A DNA stretch of 64,000 nucleotides from Actinomycetes bacterium (GCA_021850325.1 JAJZMF010000024.1:124001-188000); one strand, 5' to 3'. Positions 46,874 through 59,283 are shown, counted from the first letter of the stretch. Translations and numbers: made by a program. The notes: generated from the letters alone by a model not told the origin.

Positions 46874-49273
46874 ATGGGGGAGCCTTTTTCTGTTTCCGCC
46901 CCGGTTTCTGGCACGTCCAAGACCATAACCTTCGAGACCGGCCTGCTGGCCCAGCAGTCCCAGGGTGCCGTAGTGGGCCGGGTGGGCGACACCGTCGTCC
47001 TGGCCACGGCCAATGCAGCAGCCAATGCACCCGAGGGCATCGACTTCTTCCCTCTGACCGTCGACGTCGAGGAGCGCATGTACGCCGCGGGCAAGATCCC
47101 CGGCTCGTTCTTCAGGCGTGAGGGCCGCCCGACCGAGAGCGCCATCCTCACCGCCCGGCTCATCGACCGGCCGCTGCGGCCGTCCTTCGCCGAGGGCTAC
47201 CGCAACGAGACCCAGGTGGTGTGCACGATCCTGGGAGCCGACCAGGTCAACCCCCACGACGTGATCGCCATGAACGCAGCGAGCGCCGCCCTGGTGGTCT
47301 CGGGCCTGCCCTTTGAGGGCCCCATCGGCGCCGTGCGGGTCGCCTACTCCCAGCAGGGCGCCTGGATCCCGTACCCCACCTACGAGGAGGGTGACGAGTC
47401 GACCTTCGAGCTCGTCGTGGCCGGGCGGGTGCTGCCCGACGGTGACGTGGCGATAATGATGGTCGAGGCCGGTGGCTCCGAGCGGGCCTGGTCCTACTAC
47501 CAGGCCGGCGCGCCCAAGGTCACCGAGGAGGTCATCGCCCAGGGCCTGGAGGCGGCCAAGGTGTGGGTCAAGGAGTCGGTTGAGCTGCAGTTGCGGCTCC
47601 GCCAGGAGGCCGGTTCACGCCCGCCTCTCGTCTACCAGCCCCGTCGGGACTACGGTCCGGACGTTTTCGAGCGGGTCGAGGCGGTGGGGGCGGAGCGCAT
47701 CTCGCACATCACCACCATCTCCCTGAAGGCGGAGCGCGAGGCGGCGCTGTCGGAGGTCACGGCCTCGGTCCTCGCCGCTCTGGGCGAGGAGTTCCCCGGC
47801 CGGGAGAAGGAGATCTCCAATGCCGTGCGTTCCCTCACCAAGGCCCTCGTACGCAAGCGCATCGTGGAGCAGGGCGTCCGCATCGACGGGCGCGGCACCC
47901 GCGACATCCGCCCCCTGTCGGCCCGTGTCGGCCTGATCCCCACCGCTCACGGCTCCGGCCTGTTCCAGCGGGGCGAGACCCAGGTGCTGAACGTCACCAC
48001 CCTGGGCATGCCCCGGATGGACCAGCTCCTGGACACCATCGGCACGGACGACAAGAAGCGGTACATGCACCACTACAACATGCCCCCCTACGCCAACGGC
48101 GAGGTCGGGCGGGTGGGAAGCCCCAAGCGCCGGGAGATCGGCCACGGCCTGTTGGCCGAGCGTGCGCTGCTGCCGGTGGTGCCCTCCTTCGAGGAGTTCC
48201 CCTACGCCCTGCGCCTGGTGTCGGAGGTCCTCTCCTCCAACGGTTCGACCTCGATGGCCTCGGTCTGTTCCTCGACCCTGTCGCTCATGGACGCCGGGGT
48301 GCCCATCAAGGCGCCCGTGGCCGGTATAGCCATGGGCCTGGTCAAGCACGGTGACAGCTACGTCACCTTGACCGACATCCTGGGGGCCGAGGACGCGTTC
48401 GGAGACATGGACTTCAAGGTGGCGGGCCCAGCGGACTTCGTCACTGCCCTCCAGCTGGACACCAAGATCGACGGGTTGCCGGCCACAGTGCTGGCCGACG
48501 CCCTGCGCCAGGCCAGGGAGGCACGCCTCACCATCCTCGAGGTCATGGACAAGGCGATCAGCGCTCCCCGGGCCGAGGTCCGGGACACGGCCCCCAAGAT
48601 CGTGACCATCGAGATCCCGATGGACAAGATCGGGGAGGTCATCGGGCCCAAGGGCAAGATGATCAACTCCATCCAGCAGGAGACGGGTGCCGATATCAGC
48701 GTCGACGACAACGGTGTCGTGGGCACGGTGACCATCGGGGCCAGGGAGGGCGGCGCGGTCAAGGAGGCCCTCCGGCGTATCGAGCTGATACTCGACCCGC
48801 CCAAGGCCGAGCTCGGCGCCACCTACCGGGGCAAGGTCGTCAACATCACCAAGTTCGGCGCCTTCGTGAACATCCTCCCCGGCCGGGACGGCCTCGTGCA
48901 CATCTCCAAGCTCTCCAAGCTCGCCCAGGGCAAGCGGGTGGAGCGGGTCGAGGACGTGCTGAGCCTGGGCGACGAGTTCGACGTCCATGTGGACGAGATC
49001 GACCCGGTGGGCAAGATCTCGCTCTCGCTGGAGGCAGGGGAGCCCGCAGGCGAGGCTGCACCGGTCGCGGAGAGCAGCAGCGCCCCCAAGGCCGACTACG
49101 AGACGGTCTCCTTCGAGGACACCTGGGAGGAGGAGGCCCGCTCCACCTTCGGTGACCTCGGCCCGGCCGGAGCGGCCGAAGCCCCGGCCGCCGGCCAGCG
49201 CGCCCCGCGCGACCGCGGTGGCGAAGGCCCCGGTGGGCAGGGGCCTCGCCGCAACCCCCGCCGTCGCCGCTGA
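46874..49273 (+). CDS. pnp: Polyribonucleotide nucleotidyltransferase (PNPase)
   Basis: The 799-residue 3'-5' phosphorolytic exonuclease has two RNase PH domains (residues ~10-230 and ~330-560), a KH domain (KIVTIEIPMDKIGEVIGPKGKMI, ~575-640) and an S1 domain (GATYRGKVVNITKFGAFVNILPGRDGLVHIS, ~650-720). GRADMG-type catalytic residues are covered by DILGAEDAFGDMDFKVAG. The tail of ~70 residues is rich in Ala, Pro, Glu and Arg and ends in RRNPRRRR, probably disordered and RNA-binding. In some actinobacteria this enzyme also makes ppGpp-related products. Confidence 0.96.
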   Translation: MGEPFSVSAPVSGTSKTITFETGLLAQQSQGAVVGRVGDTVVLATANAAANAPEGIDFFPLTVDVEERMYAAGKIPGSFFRREGRPTESAILTARLIDRPLRPSFAEGYRNETQVVCTILGADQVNPHDVIAMNAASAALVVSGLPFEGPIGAVRVAYSQQGAWIPYPTYEEGDESTFELVVAGRVLPDGDVAIMMVEAGGSERAWSYYQAGAPKVTEEVIAQGLEAAKVWVKESVELQLRLRQEAGSRPPLVYQPRRDYGPDVFERVEAVGAERISHITTISLKAEREAALSEVTASVLAALGEEFPGREKEISNAVRSLTKALVRKRIVEQGVRIDGRGTRDIRPLSARVGLIPTAHGSGLFQRGETQVLNVTTLGMPRMDQLLDTIGTDDKKRYMHHYNMPPYANGEVGRVGSPKRREIGHGLLAERALLPVVPSFEEFPYALRLVSEVLSSNGSTSMASVCSSTLSLMDAGVPIKAPVAGIAMGLVKHGDSYVTLTDILGAEDAFGDMDFKVAGPADFVTALQLDTKIDGLPATVLADALRQAREARLTILEVMDKAISAPRAEVRDTAPKIVTIEIPMDKIGEVIGPKGKMINSIQQETGADISVDDNGVVGTVTIGAREGGAVKEALRRIELILDPPKAELGATYRGKVVNITKFGAFVNILPGRDGLVHISKLSKLAQGKRVERVEDVLSLGDEFDVHVDEIDPVGKISLSLEAGEPAGEAAPVAESSSAPKADYETVSFEDTWEEEARSTFGDLGPAGAAEAPAAGQRAPRDRGGEGPGGQGPRRNPRRRR

Positions 49274-49281
49274 GCGACCGT

Positions 49282-50607
49282 ATGCCTGAGCCTGCCAACG
49301 ACGCTGGGGCAGCCCAGCGCAGGGGCGACAACGTGCAGACCACCGTCGTCGACGGTGGTCTCACCGTTGTCACCGAGGAGATGCCCGAGGTCCTGTCCGT
49401 GAGCCTGGGCTTCTGGGTGGGCACGGGCTCGGTCGACGAGCCGGAGGAGCTGGCCGGGGCCTCGCACTTCCTCGAGCACCTCCTGTTCAAGGGGACCCGG
49501 AGCCGCAGTGCCCGTGAGATAGCCGAGCAGGTGGACGAGGTGGGCGGCGACCTCAACGCCTTCACCACCAAGGAGCACACGGCCTTCTACGTCCGGCTCC
49601 TGGCGGGCTCCGCCGACCTGGGCTTGGACATCCTCTCGGAGATCATCTGGGGCCCCGCCCTGCGCCCGGACGAGGTGGAGGCCGAGCGCCAGGTGATCCT
49701 GGAGGAGATCCTGATGCACGGCGACGAACCGGCTGACGCCGTGCACGATTCGTACGACGCGGCCATGTACCCCGCCCACCCGCTGGGCCGGGACGTGCTG
49801 GGCCTGGAGGCCACGGTCAAGGCCGCCACCCGGGACGACATTGCCCGCTTCCACCGTCACCACTACAAGACGGCCAACGTGGTGGTGACCGCAGCCGGTC
49901 GGCTCAACCACGAGCAGGTTGTCGAAGGTGTCCTGTCCCGCCTGGGCACGGCGGTGGAGGAACTGGGCCGGGAGGCGCTCCTGGGCGGTGGCCCGCCCCC
50001 GCGCCGGGTGCCGGCTGCGGCCCGCATGCGGCGCCTGGTGGTGAGCCGGCCGACCGAGCAGGCCCACATCATGGTGGGCATGCCCGGGTTCGAGCGCGAC
50101 CACCCCGACCGCCAGGTGCTCAACGTCCTCGACCACATCCTGGGCGGCGGCATGTCGAGCCGGCTCTTCCAACAGGTGCGGGAGGAACGGGGCCTGGCCT
50201 ACAACGTCTACTCCTACCGATCGGGCTACCAGGGCGCCGGCGACCTTGCGGTCTATGCAGGCACGGCACCCTCTCGTGCCGGTGAGGTCGTGCGGGTCGT
50301 GACCGCAGAGCTGGACAAGTTGGCTGAGCACGGGCCGACCACGGCGGAGCTCGAGGCGGCCAAGACGCACATAAGAGGGGCAACGGCGCTGGGGCTGGAG
50401 GACTCGGGGGCACGCATGAGCCGTCTGGGCAGAGCACAGTTGGCCCACGGCCGGGTGCCGAGCCTGGCCGAGCTCGAGGCCCAGGTGGCTGCCGTGACAG
50501 TGGACGACCTGGCCCGGGTGGCGTCACAGGTCCTCGGGGCGCCCCGGACGCTCGTGGTCATGGGCCCTTTCGATGAGGACGCCTTCGCCGAATGGGAGCA
50601 GGGCTGA
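49282..50607 (+). CDS. M16 family zinc peptidase
   Basis: The 441-residue protein has the inverted zinc motif HxxEH in ASHFLEHLLFKGT (~residues 60-73) with the further Glu in AERQVILEEILM, and a second M16 domain without the motif. It resembles the processing peptidase placed between pnp and dapB in Actinobacteria (PepR-type). It starts eight bases after pnp and overlaps dapB, so it is part of this operon. The substrate is unknown. Confidence 0.92.
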   Translation: MPEPANDAGAAQRRGDNVQTTVVDGGLTVVTEEMPEVLSVSLGFWVGTGSVDEPEELAGASHFLEHLLFKGTRSRSAREIAEQVDEVGGDLNAFTTKEHTAFYVRLLAGSADLGLDILSEIIWGPALRPDEVEAERQVILEEILMHGDEPADAVHDSYDAAMYPAHPLGRDVLGLEATVKAATRDDIARFHRHHYKTANVVVTAAGRLNHEQVVEGVLSRLGTAVEELGREALLGGGPPPRRVPAAARMRRLVVSRPTEQAHIMVGMPGFERDHPDRQVLNVLDHILGGGMSSRLFQQVREERGLAYNVYSYRSGYQGAGDLAVYAGTAPSRAGEVVRVVTAELDKLAEHGPTTAELEAAKTHIRGATALGLEDSGARMSRLGRAQLAHGRVPSLAELEAQVAAVTVDDLARVASQVLGAPRTLVVMGPFDEDAFAEWEQG

Positions 50608-51431
50608 GCGTGCCCGCCGGAGCACTAAGGGTGGCCGTACTGGGGGCGCTGGGCCGGATGGGCCGCCAGGTGTGCCAGGCAGTGGCGGCCGACGCCACCC
50701 TGGAGCTCGTGGCCGCGGTCGACCCGCTGGCCCCGGTGGGCCCGCTGCCCCCGGTGGGCCTGTCCGGCCCGCCGGTACAGCCCGAGCGGGAGGCGGCGGC
50801 CGAGGCGGGAGCCGAGGTCGTGGTGGACTTCACCGTGCCCTCGGCCGCCTTGGGCAACGCGCTGTGGTGTGCTGCCCGGGGGCTGCACTGCGTGGTGGGC
50901 ACCACCGGTCTGGACAGCCAGGACCTGGGCCGGCTGCGCGACGCCTTTGCCGCCGGGCCGGCGAACTGCCTGGTGGCACCGAACTTTGCCATCGGCGCCG
51001 TGCTCATGATGCGCTTCGCCGAGCTGGCTGCTCCCTGGTTCGAGGGCGTCGAGGTGGTCGAACTGCACCACGCAGGCAAGCTCGATGCCCCCTCGGGCAC
51101 GGCCAGGCTCACCGCCGAGCGGGTTGCTGCGGCCCGGGAGGACGCCGGGCAGGTGGCGGGCCCGGAGCGTGCAGCCCGTACCCCGGCCGAGGGAGCGTTC
51201 CCGGTGGCCAGGGGCGAGGAGGTGGCCCCCGGGGTGCGGGTGCACTCGGTCAGGCTGCCCGGTCTGGTCGCGCACCAGGAGGTCATTTTTGGTACGGCAG
51301 GTGAGGTGCTCACCCTGCGCCACGATTCGCTCGACCGCGCCAGCTTCATGCCCGGGGCCCTGCTCGCTGTCAAGCGTGTGGGGGAGCTGAGAGGCCTGAC
51401 AGTGGGCCTGGACAGCCTGCTCGGCCTCTGA
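50592..51431 (+). CDS. dapB: 4-hydroxy-tetrahydrodipicolinate reductase
   Basis: DapB reduces the product of DapA with NAD(P)H in lysine and diaminopimelate synthesis. It has the Rossmann motif VAVLGALGRMGRQV, VVDFTVP, CVVGTTGL, APNFAIGAVLMM and the active-site VELHHAGKLDAPSGTA. The start may be ATG 50592 (279 residues, overlaps the peptidase by 16 bases), GTG 50610 or GTG 50631; the last gives the shortest classical N-terminus. It precedes dapA. Confidence 0.95.
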   Translation: MGAGLSVPAGALRVAVLGALGRMGRQVCQAVAADATLELVAAVDPLAPVGPLPPVGLSGPPVQPEREAAAEAGAEVVVDFTVPSAALGNALWCAARGLHCVVGTTGLDSQDLGRLRDAFAAGPANCLVAPNFAIGAVLMMRFAELAAPWFEGVEVVELHHAGKLDAPSGTARLTAERVAAAREDAGQVAGPERAARTPAEGAFPVARGEEVAPGVRVHSVRLPGLVAHQEVIFGTAGEVLTLRHDSLDRASFMPGALLAVKRVGELRGLTVGLDSLLGL

Positions 51432-51483
51432 GCTCTCGCCACGCAGGCGGGCCCCGGTCCTGGCGTCGCCTAGGCTGGCTGCC

Positions 51484-51522
51484 ATGGCTTCGAGCGTGTG
51501 GCTTGGCCCGGGAGCGCAGTGA
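51484..51522 (+). CDS. 12-residue leader ORF overlapping dapA
   Basis: TAGGCT (51471-51476) is followed by seven bases and an ATG at 51484. This opens a 12-codon frame (MASSVWLGPGAQ) whose TGA overlaps the dapA ATG as TGATG. A leaderless transcript would translate this peptide first and could pass ribosomes to dapA by coupling. It contains no run of Lys or DAP-related codons, so classical attenuation is not indicated. Confidence 0.4.
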   Translation: MASSVWLGPGAQ

Positions 51523-52430
51523 TGGCTGCGCCCGGTCGTTTTGGTGCGGTGCTCTGTGCCATGGCGACACCCTTCGACCGTGAGGGCCGCCTCGACCTGG
51601 ACGGCGCCGCACGCCTGGCCCGGTGGCTGGTCGACAACGGTAACGACGGCCTGGTGGTGACGGGCACGACGGGAGAGGGGTCGGCGCTCAGCGACGAGGA
51701 GAAGCTCGCGCTGTGGCGTGCCGTCCGGTCGGCGGTGAGCGTACCGGTCATAGCTGGCACCGGGGCGGCGAGCACCGAGCACACTGTGGCCCTGAGCAGG
51801 ACCGCGGCGGGCGCGGGGGTCGACGCGGTGCTGGTGGTCACGCCCTATTACGTGCGGCCTTCCCAGAGCGGCCTGGCCGCCCACTTCCGGGCCGTGGCCG
51901 CGGCGAGCAGCGTGCCTGTCCTGGCCTACGACATCCCCAAGCGCACCGGGCGGGAGCTGGCTGCCACGACTATGCTCGAGCTCGCCCGGGAGGGCGTGCT
52001 GGTGGGTGTCAAGGACGCCGCCGGGTCGCCTGCCGCCACCGCTGCCCTGATCTCGCGGGCACCGGCGGGCTTCGAGGTCTACAGCGGTGACGACTCGTGC
52101 ACCTTGCCCCTGCTGGCCGTGGGCGCGGTCGGCGTGATCAGCGTGGCTTCGCACTGGGCGGGGGCCCCGATGAGCGAGATGACGGCGGCGTTCGCCAAGG
52201 GCGACGTCGAGGCGGCGGCTGCGCTGAACGCCCGCCTGGTGCCGTCCTGGGAGTACGAGACGAGCGAGGAGGCTCCTAACCCTGTGCCGACCAAAGCCAT
52301 GTTGAGGGTGCTCGGGCTGCCGGCGGGAGAGTGCCGGCCGCCCATGGGGCCGACGCCCCCCGGGTTGGAGGACAGGGCCGCCCAGGTCTGGTCGCAGCTG
52401 CACGGGCGCCCGGTCGCCCCCGTAGCGTGA
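51522..52430 (+). CDS. dapA: 4-hydroxy-tetrahydrodipicolinate synthase
   Basis: DapA condenses pyruvate and aspartate semialdehyde. The 302-residue TIM barrel shows ALCAMATPFDREGRLD, the GTTGEGSALSDEEK motif, VTPYYVRPSQSGL with the catalytic Tyr, YDIPKRTGREL and the Schiff-base Lys in LVGVKDAAGSP. ATG 51522 overlaps the stop of a 12-codon ORF. Its own TGA overlaps the RNase J start (TGATG), so translation is coupled. Confidence 0.95.
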   Translation: MAAPGRFGAVLCAMATPFDREGRLDLDGAARLARWLVDNGNDGLVVTGTTGEGSALSDEEKLALWRAVRSAVSVPVIAGTGAASTEHTVALSRTAAGAGVDAVLVVTPYYVRPSQSGLAAHFRAVAAASSVPVLAYDIPKRTGRELAATTMLELAREGVLVGVKDAAGSPAATAALISRAPAGFEVYSGDDSCTLPLLAVGAVGVISVASHWAGAPMSEMTAAFAKGDVEAAAALNARLVPSWEYETSEEAPNPVPTKAMLRVLGLPAGECRPPMGPTPPGLEDRAAQVWSQLHGRPVAPVA

Positions 52431-54127
52431 TGGCCGGTGCCCCGCCGGGCCCGGCACTGCGCATCGCCTTCCTGGGAGGGCTGGGGGAGATAGGCCGCAA
52501 CTGCGCCTGGTTCGAGATGGACGGCGACGCCGTGCTCGTGGACTGCGGGCTCATGTTCCCCGAGCCCGAGATGCCCGGGGTCGACCTGGTACTGCCTGAC
52601 TTCAGCCACATCCGGGCCAACCGGGAGCGGCTGGTCGGCTGCCTGCTCACCCATGGCCACGAGGACCACACGGGTGCCCTGTCCTACCTGCTGGCCGACC
52701 CCAGCTTCGAACAGGCCCCGCTGCCCATCTACGGTTCCGGGCTGACGCTCGGCCTGGCCCGTAACCGGGTCGAGGAGGCAGGCCTGCTGGACCGGGCGGA
52801 GTGGGTCGTCGTCCGGGACGGCGAGCGGCGCCGGATCGGGCAGTTCGACGTGGAGTTCATACCGGTCACCCACTCGGTGCCCGACGGGTTCGCCCTGGCC
52901 TTCCACACCCGCCACGGGGTCGTGCTGCACACGGGCGACTTCAAGCTCGACCTCAACCCGGTGGACGGGCGGCGGACCGACCTGGCGCGCATCGGCGCCC
53001 TGGGCGAGGGCGAGGGCGTGCGTCTGCTGCTGTCGGACAGCACCAATGCGGAAGAGGAGGGGCACACTCCCTCCGAGACCGCAGTGGGGCGCGCCCTGAG
53101 GTCGCTCTTCGACGCCCACCCGGACAAGAGGGTGGTCGTGGCCTGTTTCGCCAGCCACATGCACCGCGTGCAGCAGGTGGCCGACGCTGCCATCGCCTCC
53201 GGGCGCACGATCGCCACGCTGGGGCGTTCAATGGGCCGCAACGTGGCCTTCGCCCGCCAGACCGGGGCGCTCAGCCTGCCCGAGGACCGCTTGGTGGACA
53301 TTGAGAAGATCGGTTCCCTGCCGCCGGAGAAGGTCTGCATCATCTGCACCGGCTCGCAGGGCGAGCCCATGTCCGCCCTGGCCCTCATGGCCGCCGGGGA
53401 GAACAAGTGGGTGAAGGTGGGCGAGGGCGACCTCGTGGTCCTGTCGTCCCATGCCATCCCGGGCAACGAGACCAATGTGGGCAAGGTCATAGACGGGCTC
53501 TGCCGGACCGGGGCCGAGGTGGTCCACTCCGGCCTGGCGCCCGTGCACGCCTCGGGCCATGCCATGCGCGAGGAGCTCAAACTGATGCTCTCGGTAGCCG
53601 GGCCCCGGGGCTTCATCCCCATCCACGGGGAGTTCCGTCATCTCCTGCACCACAGCCGCCTGGCCGTGGAGATGGGCGTGCCCGAGGGCTCGGTGCTCCT
53701 GGCGGAGGACGGCGACGTGGTGGAGCTGTCGGGTGACAGCCTGGACTTCGTGGGTGAGGTCCCTGCTGGCTACCTGTACGTGGACGGGATCGTGGGTGAC
53801 GTGGGCCGCGGGGTGCTGCGGGACCGCCAGATCCTGGCCGAGGAGGGCGTGGTCGTGGTGATCGTGACGGTCGACTCCCGCACCGGCACCGTCCTCACCG
53901 GCCCGGAGATCATCACCAGGGGCTGGGTGTACGCCCCGGAGGCGGAGAAGCTCCTCGACGAGGCGCGCGAGGTCGTGCTGGCCGCCATCGAGGAAGGGTC
54001 GGGGACCGACTCGGCGGTGCCCGACTTCGAGACCCTCAAGCGCCGGGCCCGCCAGGCCCTGGGCCGTTTCGTCAACGAGCGCACCCGGCGGCGGCCGATG
54101 ATCGTGCCTGTGGTGATGGAGGTCTGA
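52430..54127 (+). CDS. rnj: Ribonuclease J
   Basis: The 565-residue metallo-beta-lactamase/beta-CASP nuclease has GGLGEIGRNCAWFE at the N-terminus, the zinc motif LTHGHEDHTGAL, HTGDFKLD, the beta-CASP region with CTGSQGEPMSAL and SSHAIPGNE, and HASGHA. It degrades and matures RNA with both endo- and 5' exonuclease activity. The pnp-dap-rnj grouping brings two main RNA-decay enzymes together. A GC-rich hairpin follows. Confidence 0.96.
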   Translation: MAGAPPGPALRIAFLGGLGEIGRNCAWFEMDGDAVLVDCGLMFPEPEMPGVDLVLPDFSHIRANRERLVGCLLTHGHEDHTGALSYLLADPSFEQAPLPIYGSGLTLGLARNRVEEAGLLDRAEWVVVRDGERRRIGQFDVEFIPVTHSVPDGFALAFHTRHGVVLHTGDFKLDLNPVDGRRTDLARIGALGEGEGVRLLLSDSTNAEEEGHTPSETAVGRALRSLFDAHPDKRVVVACFASHMHRVQQVADAAIASGRTIATLGRSMGRNVAFARQTGALSLPEDRLVDIEKIGSLPPEKVCIICTGSQGEPMSALALMAAGENKWVKVGEGDLVVLSSHAIPGNETNVGKVIDGLCRTGAEVVHSGLAPVHASGHAMREELKLMLSVAGPRGFIPIHGEFRHLLHHSRLAVEMGVPEGSVLLAEDGDVVELSGDSLDFVGEVPAGYLYVDGIVGDVGRGVLRDRQILAEEGVVVVIVTVDSRTGTVLTGPEIITRGWVYAPEAEKLLDEAREVVLAAIEEGSGTDSAVPDFETLKRRARQALGRFVNERTRRRPMIVPVVMEV

Positions 54128-54172
54128 GGGGGCCGGGTGGCCCGCCACCGGCCCGGGCCGCCCGGGGCCCCC
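54128..54172 (+). terminator. GC-rich stem-loop after rnj
   Basis: GGGGGCC (54128-54134) pairs with GGCCCCC (54166-54172); shorter internal pairs are possible. It begins directly after the rnj stop. No T run follows. Confidence 0.5.
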
Positions 54173-54209
54173 AGGGTCACGGGTTGTCCATGGGCCTGGT
54201 GTTAGCTTT

Positions 54210-56948
<2,739 letters not shown>

Positions 56949-56960
56949 CCTGGGCCCGCT

Positions 56961-57824
56961 ATGCGTCGCACCGCCAGGGCCCCCGCATCCTCTGCCAACC
57001 TGGGGCCCGGTTTCGACGCCCTCGCCGTCGCCCTGGGCCTCTACGTGGAGGTCTCTGTGGCCCCCAGGCGCGAGGGCCTGCTGGTCACGGCAGAGGGTGA
57101 CGGCGCCGAGCTGGCCCGGGGCCCGGAGCACCTGGCGGCGCGGGTGGCCACCTCCGTCCTGGGCCACGACCGCGTCCATGTGCACGTGCGCTCCGAGGTG
57201 CCTGTGGCCCGGGGCCTGGGGTCGTCCGCAGCCCTGGCCGTGGCTGCGGCCGCTGCGGCCGGGTCGAGCGGGCCCCTGGTGGCCGGAGCGGCGGTGGACG
57301 GCCACCCGGAGAACGCAGCCGCCTCCGCCTTGGGCGGCCTGGTGGCGGCGGCAGTGGTGGAGGGTGTGCCTGTTGCCCGCCACCTGGCCCTCGACCCGTC
57401 CCTCCGCTTCGTGGTCATGGTCCCCGACCGCCACCTCTCGACAGCGGCCGCCCGTCAGGCCCTGCCTCTCCAGGTGCCCCACGCCGACGCCGCCTTCAAC
57501 CTGGGCCGTATGGGCCTGCTGGTGGCGGGCCTGGCCGACGCCCGGCTCCTGGTGGGCGCGGCCGGCGAGGACCGCCTGCACCAGGACCAGCGCAGCGCCC
57601 TGTTCCCCGAGGCGCCCCGGCTGCTGGCTGCCCTGCGCGACGCCGGCGCCCTGGTCTCGTGCTGGTCGGGGGCCGGGCCGAGCCTGGTCGGGATCTGTAC
57701 GGCAGGGGTGGCCGACCGGGTCGCTCTCGCCGCCCAGGCGGCCATGGACCGGGCCGGCGTAGCCGGGCGTGCCCTGGTCCTGGAGGCGGACCGTCACGGG
57801 GTAAGGGTGACCGAGGAAGCCTGA
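56961..57824 (+). CDS. thrB: Homoserine kinase
   Basis: The 287-residue GHMP kinase phosphorylates homoserine on the way to threonine. It has the N-terminal APASSANLGPGFDALAVALGL and the ATP loop VPVARGLGSSAALAVAAAAA, and a C-terminal GAGPSLVGIC segment. Identification over other GHMP kinases rests on the N-terminal pattern and size. TAACCT ends nine bases before the ATG and overlaps the ftsK stop. thrA and thrC are not present. Confidence 0.9.
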   Translation: MRRTARAPASSANLGPGFDALAVALGLYVEVSVAPRREGLLVTAEGDGAELARGPEHLAARVATSVLGHDRVHVHVRSEVPVARGLGSSAALAVAAAAAAGSSGPLVAGAAVDGHPENAAASALGGLVAAAVVEGVPVARHLALDPSLRFVVMVPDRHLSTAAARQALPLQVPHADAAFNLGRMGLLVAGLADARLLVGAAGEDRLHQDQRSALFPEAPRLLAALRDAGALVSCWSGAGPSLVGICTAGVADRVALAAQAAMDRAGVAGRALVLEADRHGVRVTEEA

Positions 57825-57870
57825 GCACGCTGGCGGGCCCGGCCCGGGGCTGGCCTGTACGCTTGCCTGG

Positions 57871-59283
57871 ATGGCAGGTCGCTACTGGCTCGAGACGCTC
57901 GGGTGCCCCAAGAACCAGGTGGACTCGGACAAGCTCGAGGGCCTGCTGGTCTCGGAGGGTTACGAGCCTGCCCCGGGGCCCGGGGCGGCCGACCTGGTGG
58001 TGGTGAACACCTGCGCCTTCATAGAGGCGGCCCGTGAGGAGTCGATCGGTACGGTGCTGGACATGGCGCAGCGCAAGCGGGAAGGCGCCCGCCTGGTCGT
58101 GACCGGTTGCCTGGCCGAACGTTACGGGCCCGAACTGGCGGACGCGCTGCCCGAGGTCGACCGGGTCGCAGGCTTCGGGGTGGCCCTGACGGCTGGCCCT
58201 GCGCCCGCCGGCGGGGCACGCGGCCCGGTGCCGGTCGAGCTGCGCCGCCGTCCCCGCTCGGTGGAGGGGGCGAGAGGCCCGGGGCGACAGCGCCCTGCTG
58301 AAGCCCCGGTACGTGCCGGCCTCACCGGTCTTGCCGGGCTGCCCTCGTTCGACCTGCTGAACCTCCCCCGGCCGGCGGGCCGGCGCCCGTGGGCCTACGT
58401 GAAGGTGGCCGAGGGGTGCGACCGCAACTGCGGCTTCTGTGCCATCCCGTCCTTCCGGGGGGTGCAGCGGTCCCGGGACGCGGCCTCGGTGCTGGCCGAG
58501 GTGGAGGCGGTCGGCGCACGGGAGGTGGTACTGGTGGCCCAGGACCTGGTGTCGTGGGGCCGCGACGCCTCCACCCGGGCGGAGCGGCGCAACGCGGCGG
58601 CCGACGGACCGAACCTGGCCTGGCTGGTGAGAGAGGTCCGCCGGCGCGTGGACCGCGTGCGCCTCCTGTACATCTACCCCTCGGGGCTCACCGACGAACT
58701 GGTCGAGGTCATCGGTGAGAGCGGTTGCCCCTACTACGACCTCTCGTTGCAGCACGTCTCGGAGCCGCTCCTGCGGCGCATGCGCCGGCCGGGCAGTGCC
58801 GAGCGCTTCGCCGAGAAGGTGGCGTCGGTCCGGCGGCGTTACCCAGATGCCGTCCTACGCTCGTCGTTCATAGTGGGCTACCCGGGCGAGACCGAGGAAG
58901 ACCATGACCAGTTGTTGGCTTTCCTGCGCGCCGCTGAGCTGGACTGGGTCGGCTTCTTCCCCTACTCGCGTGAAGAGGGGACCCATGCCGCCGGCCTCCC
59001 GGGGCAGGTGCCGGCCCCACTGGTGGCCGAACGGCTGAGGGAGTGCTCGGAGCTGCAGGACGGGATCACGGCAGCCCGGCGCTCGGCTCTGGTCGGAGGC
59101 CGGTGCACGGTGCTGGTGGACGCCCCGGGCCAGGGCCGCAGCCACAGGGAGGCGCCGGAGGTCGACGGTGTGGTCCAGCTGCCCGCTGACGTGCCCAGCG
59201 GCGGGTGGGTGCAGGTGGAGGTGGTGGACAGCGTCGGCCCCGACCTGGTCGGCCTGCCCCTCGGCCCCGTGAGGCAACCGTGA
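57871..59283 (+). CDS. rimO: Ribosomal protein S12 methylthiotransferase
   Basis: RimO adds a methylthio group to Asp of ribosomal protein S12. The LGCPKNQVDSDKLEGLL N-terminus and EESIGTVLDM mark it as RimO rather than MiaB. The first Fe-S domain uses the N-terminal Cys plus those in VVNTCAFIEAA and VTGCLAERYG. The radical-SAM motif is CDRNCGFCAIPSFRG. The C-terminal TRAM domain ends in VDSVGPDLVGLPL. An extra ~50-residue Pro/Arg/Gly-rich stretch lies between the two halves (~residues 110-165). TACGCT ends seven bases before the ATG. The stop overlaps pgsA. Confidence 0.95.
   Translation: MAGRYWLETLGCPKNQVDSDKLEGLLVSEGYEPAPGPGAADLVVVNTCAFIEAAREESIGTVLDMAQRKREGARLVVTGCLAERYGPELADALPEVDRVAGFGVALTAGPAPAGGARGPVPVELRRRPRSVEGARGPGRQRPAEAPVRAGLTGLAGLPSFDLLNLPRPAGRRPWAYVKVAEGCDRNCGFCAIPSFRGVQRSRDAASVLAEVEAVGAREVVLVAQDLVSWGRDASTRAERRNAAADGPNLAWLVREVRRRVDRVRLLYIYPSGLTDELVEVIGESGCPYYDLSLQHVSEPLLRRMRRPGSAERFAEKVASVRRRYPDAVLRSSFIVGYPGETEEDHDQLLAFLRAAELDWVGFFPYSREEGTHAAGLPGQVPAPLVAERLRECSELQDGITAARRSALVGGRCTVLVDAPGQGRSHREAPEVDGVVQLPADVPSGGWVQVEVVDSVGPDLVGLPLGPVRQP

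Noticed and set aside
57871-59283. MiaB (tRNA methylthiotransferase)
   Set aside because: LGCPKNQVDSDKL and EESIG are RimO features; MiaB has a different N-terminal pattern.
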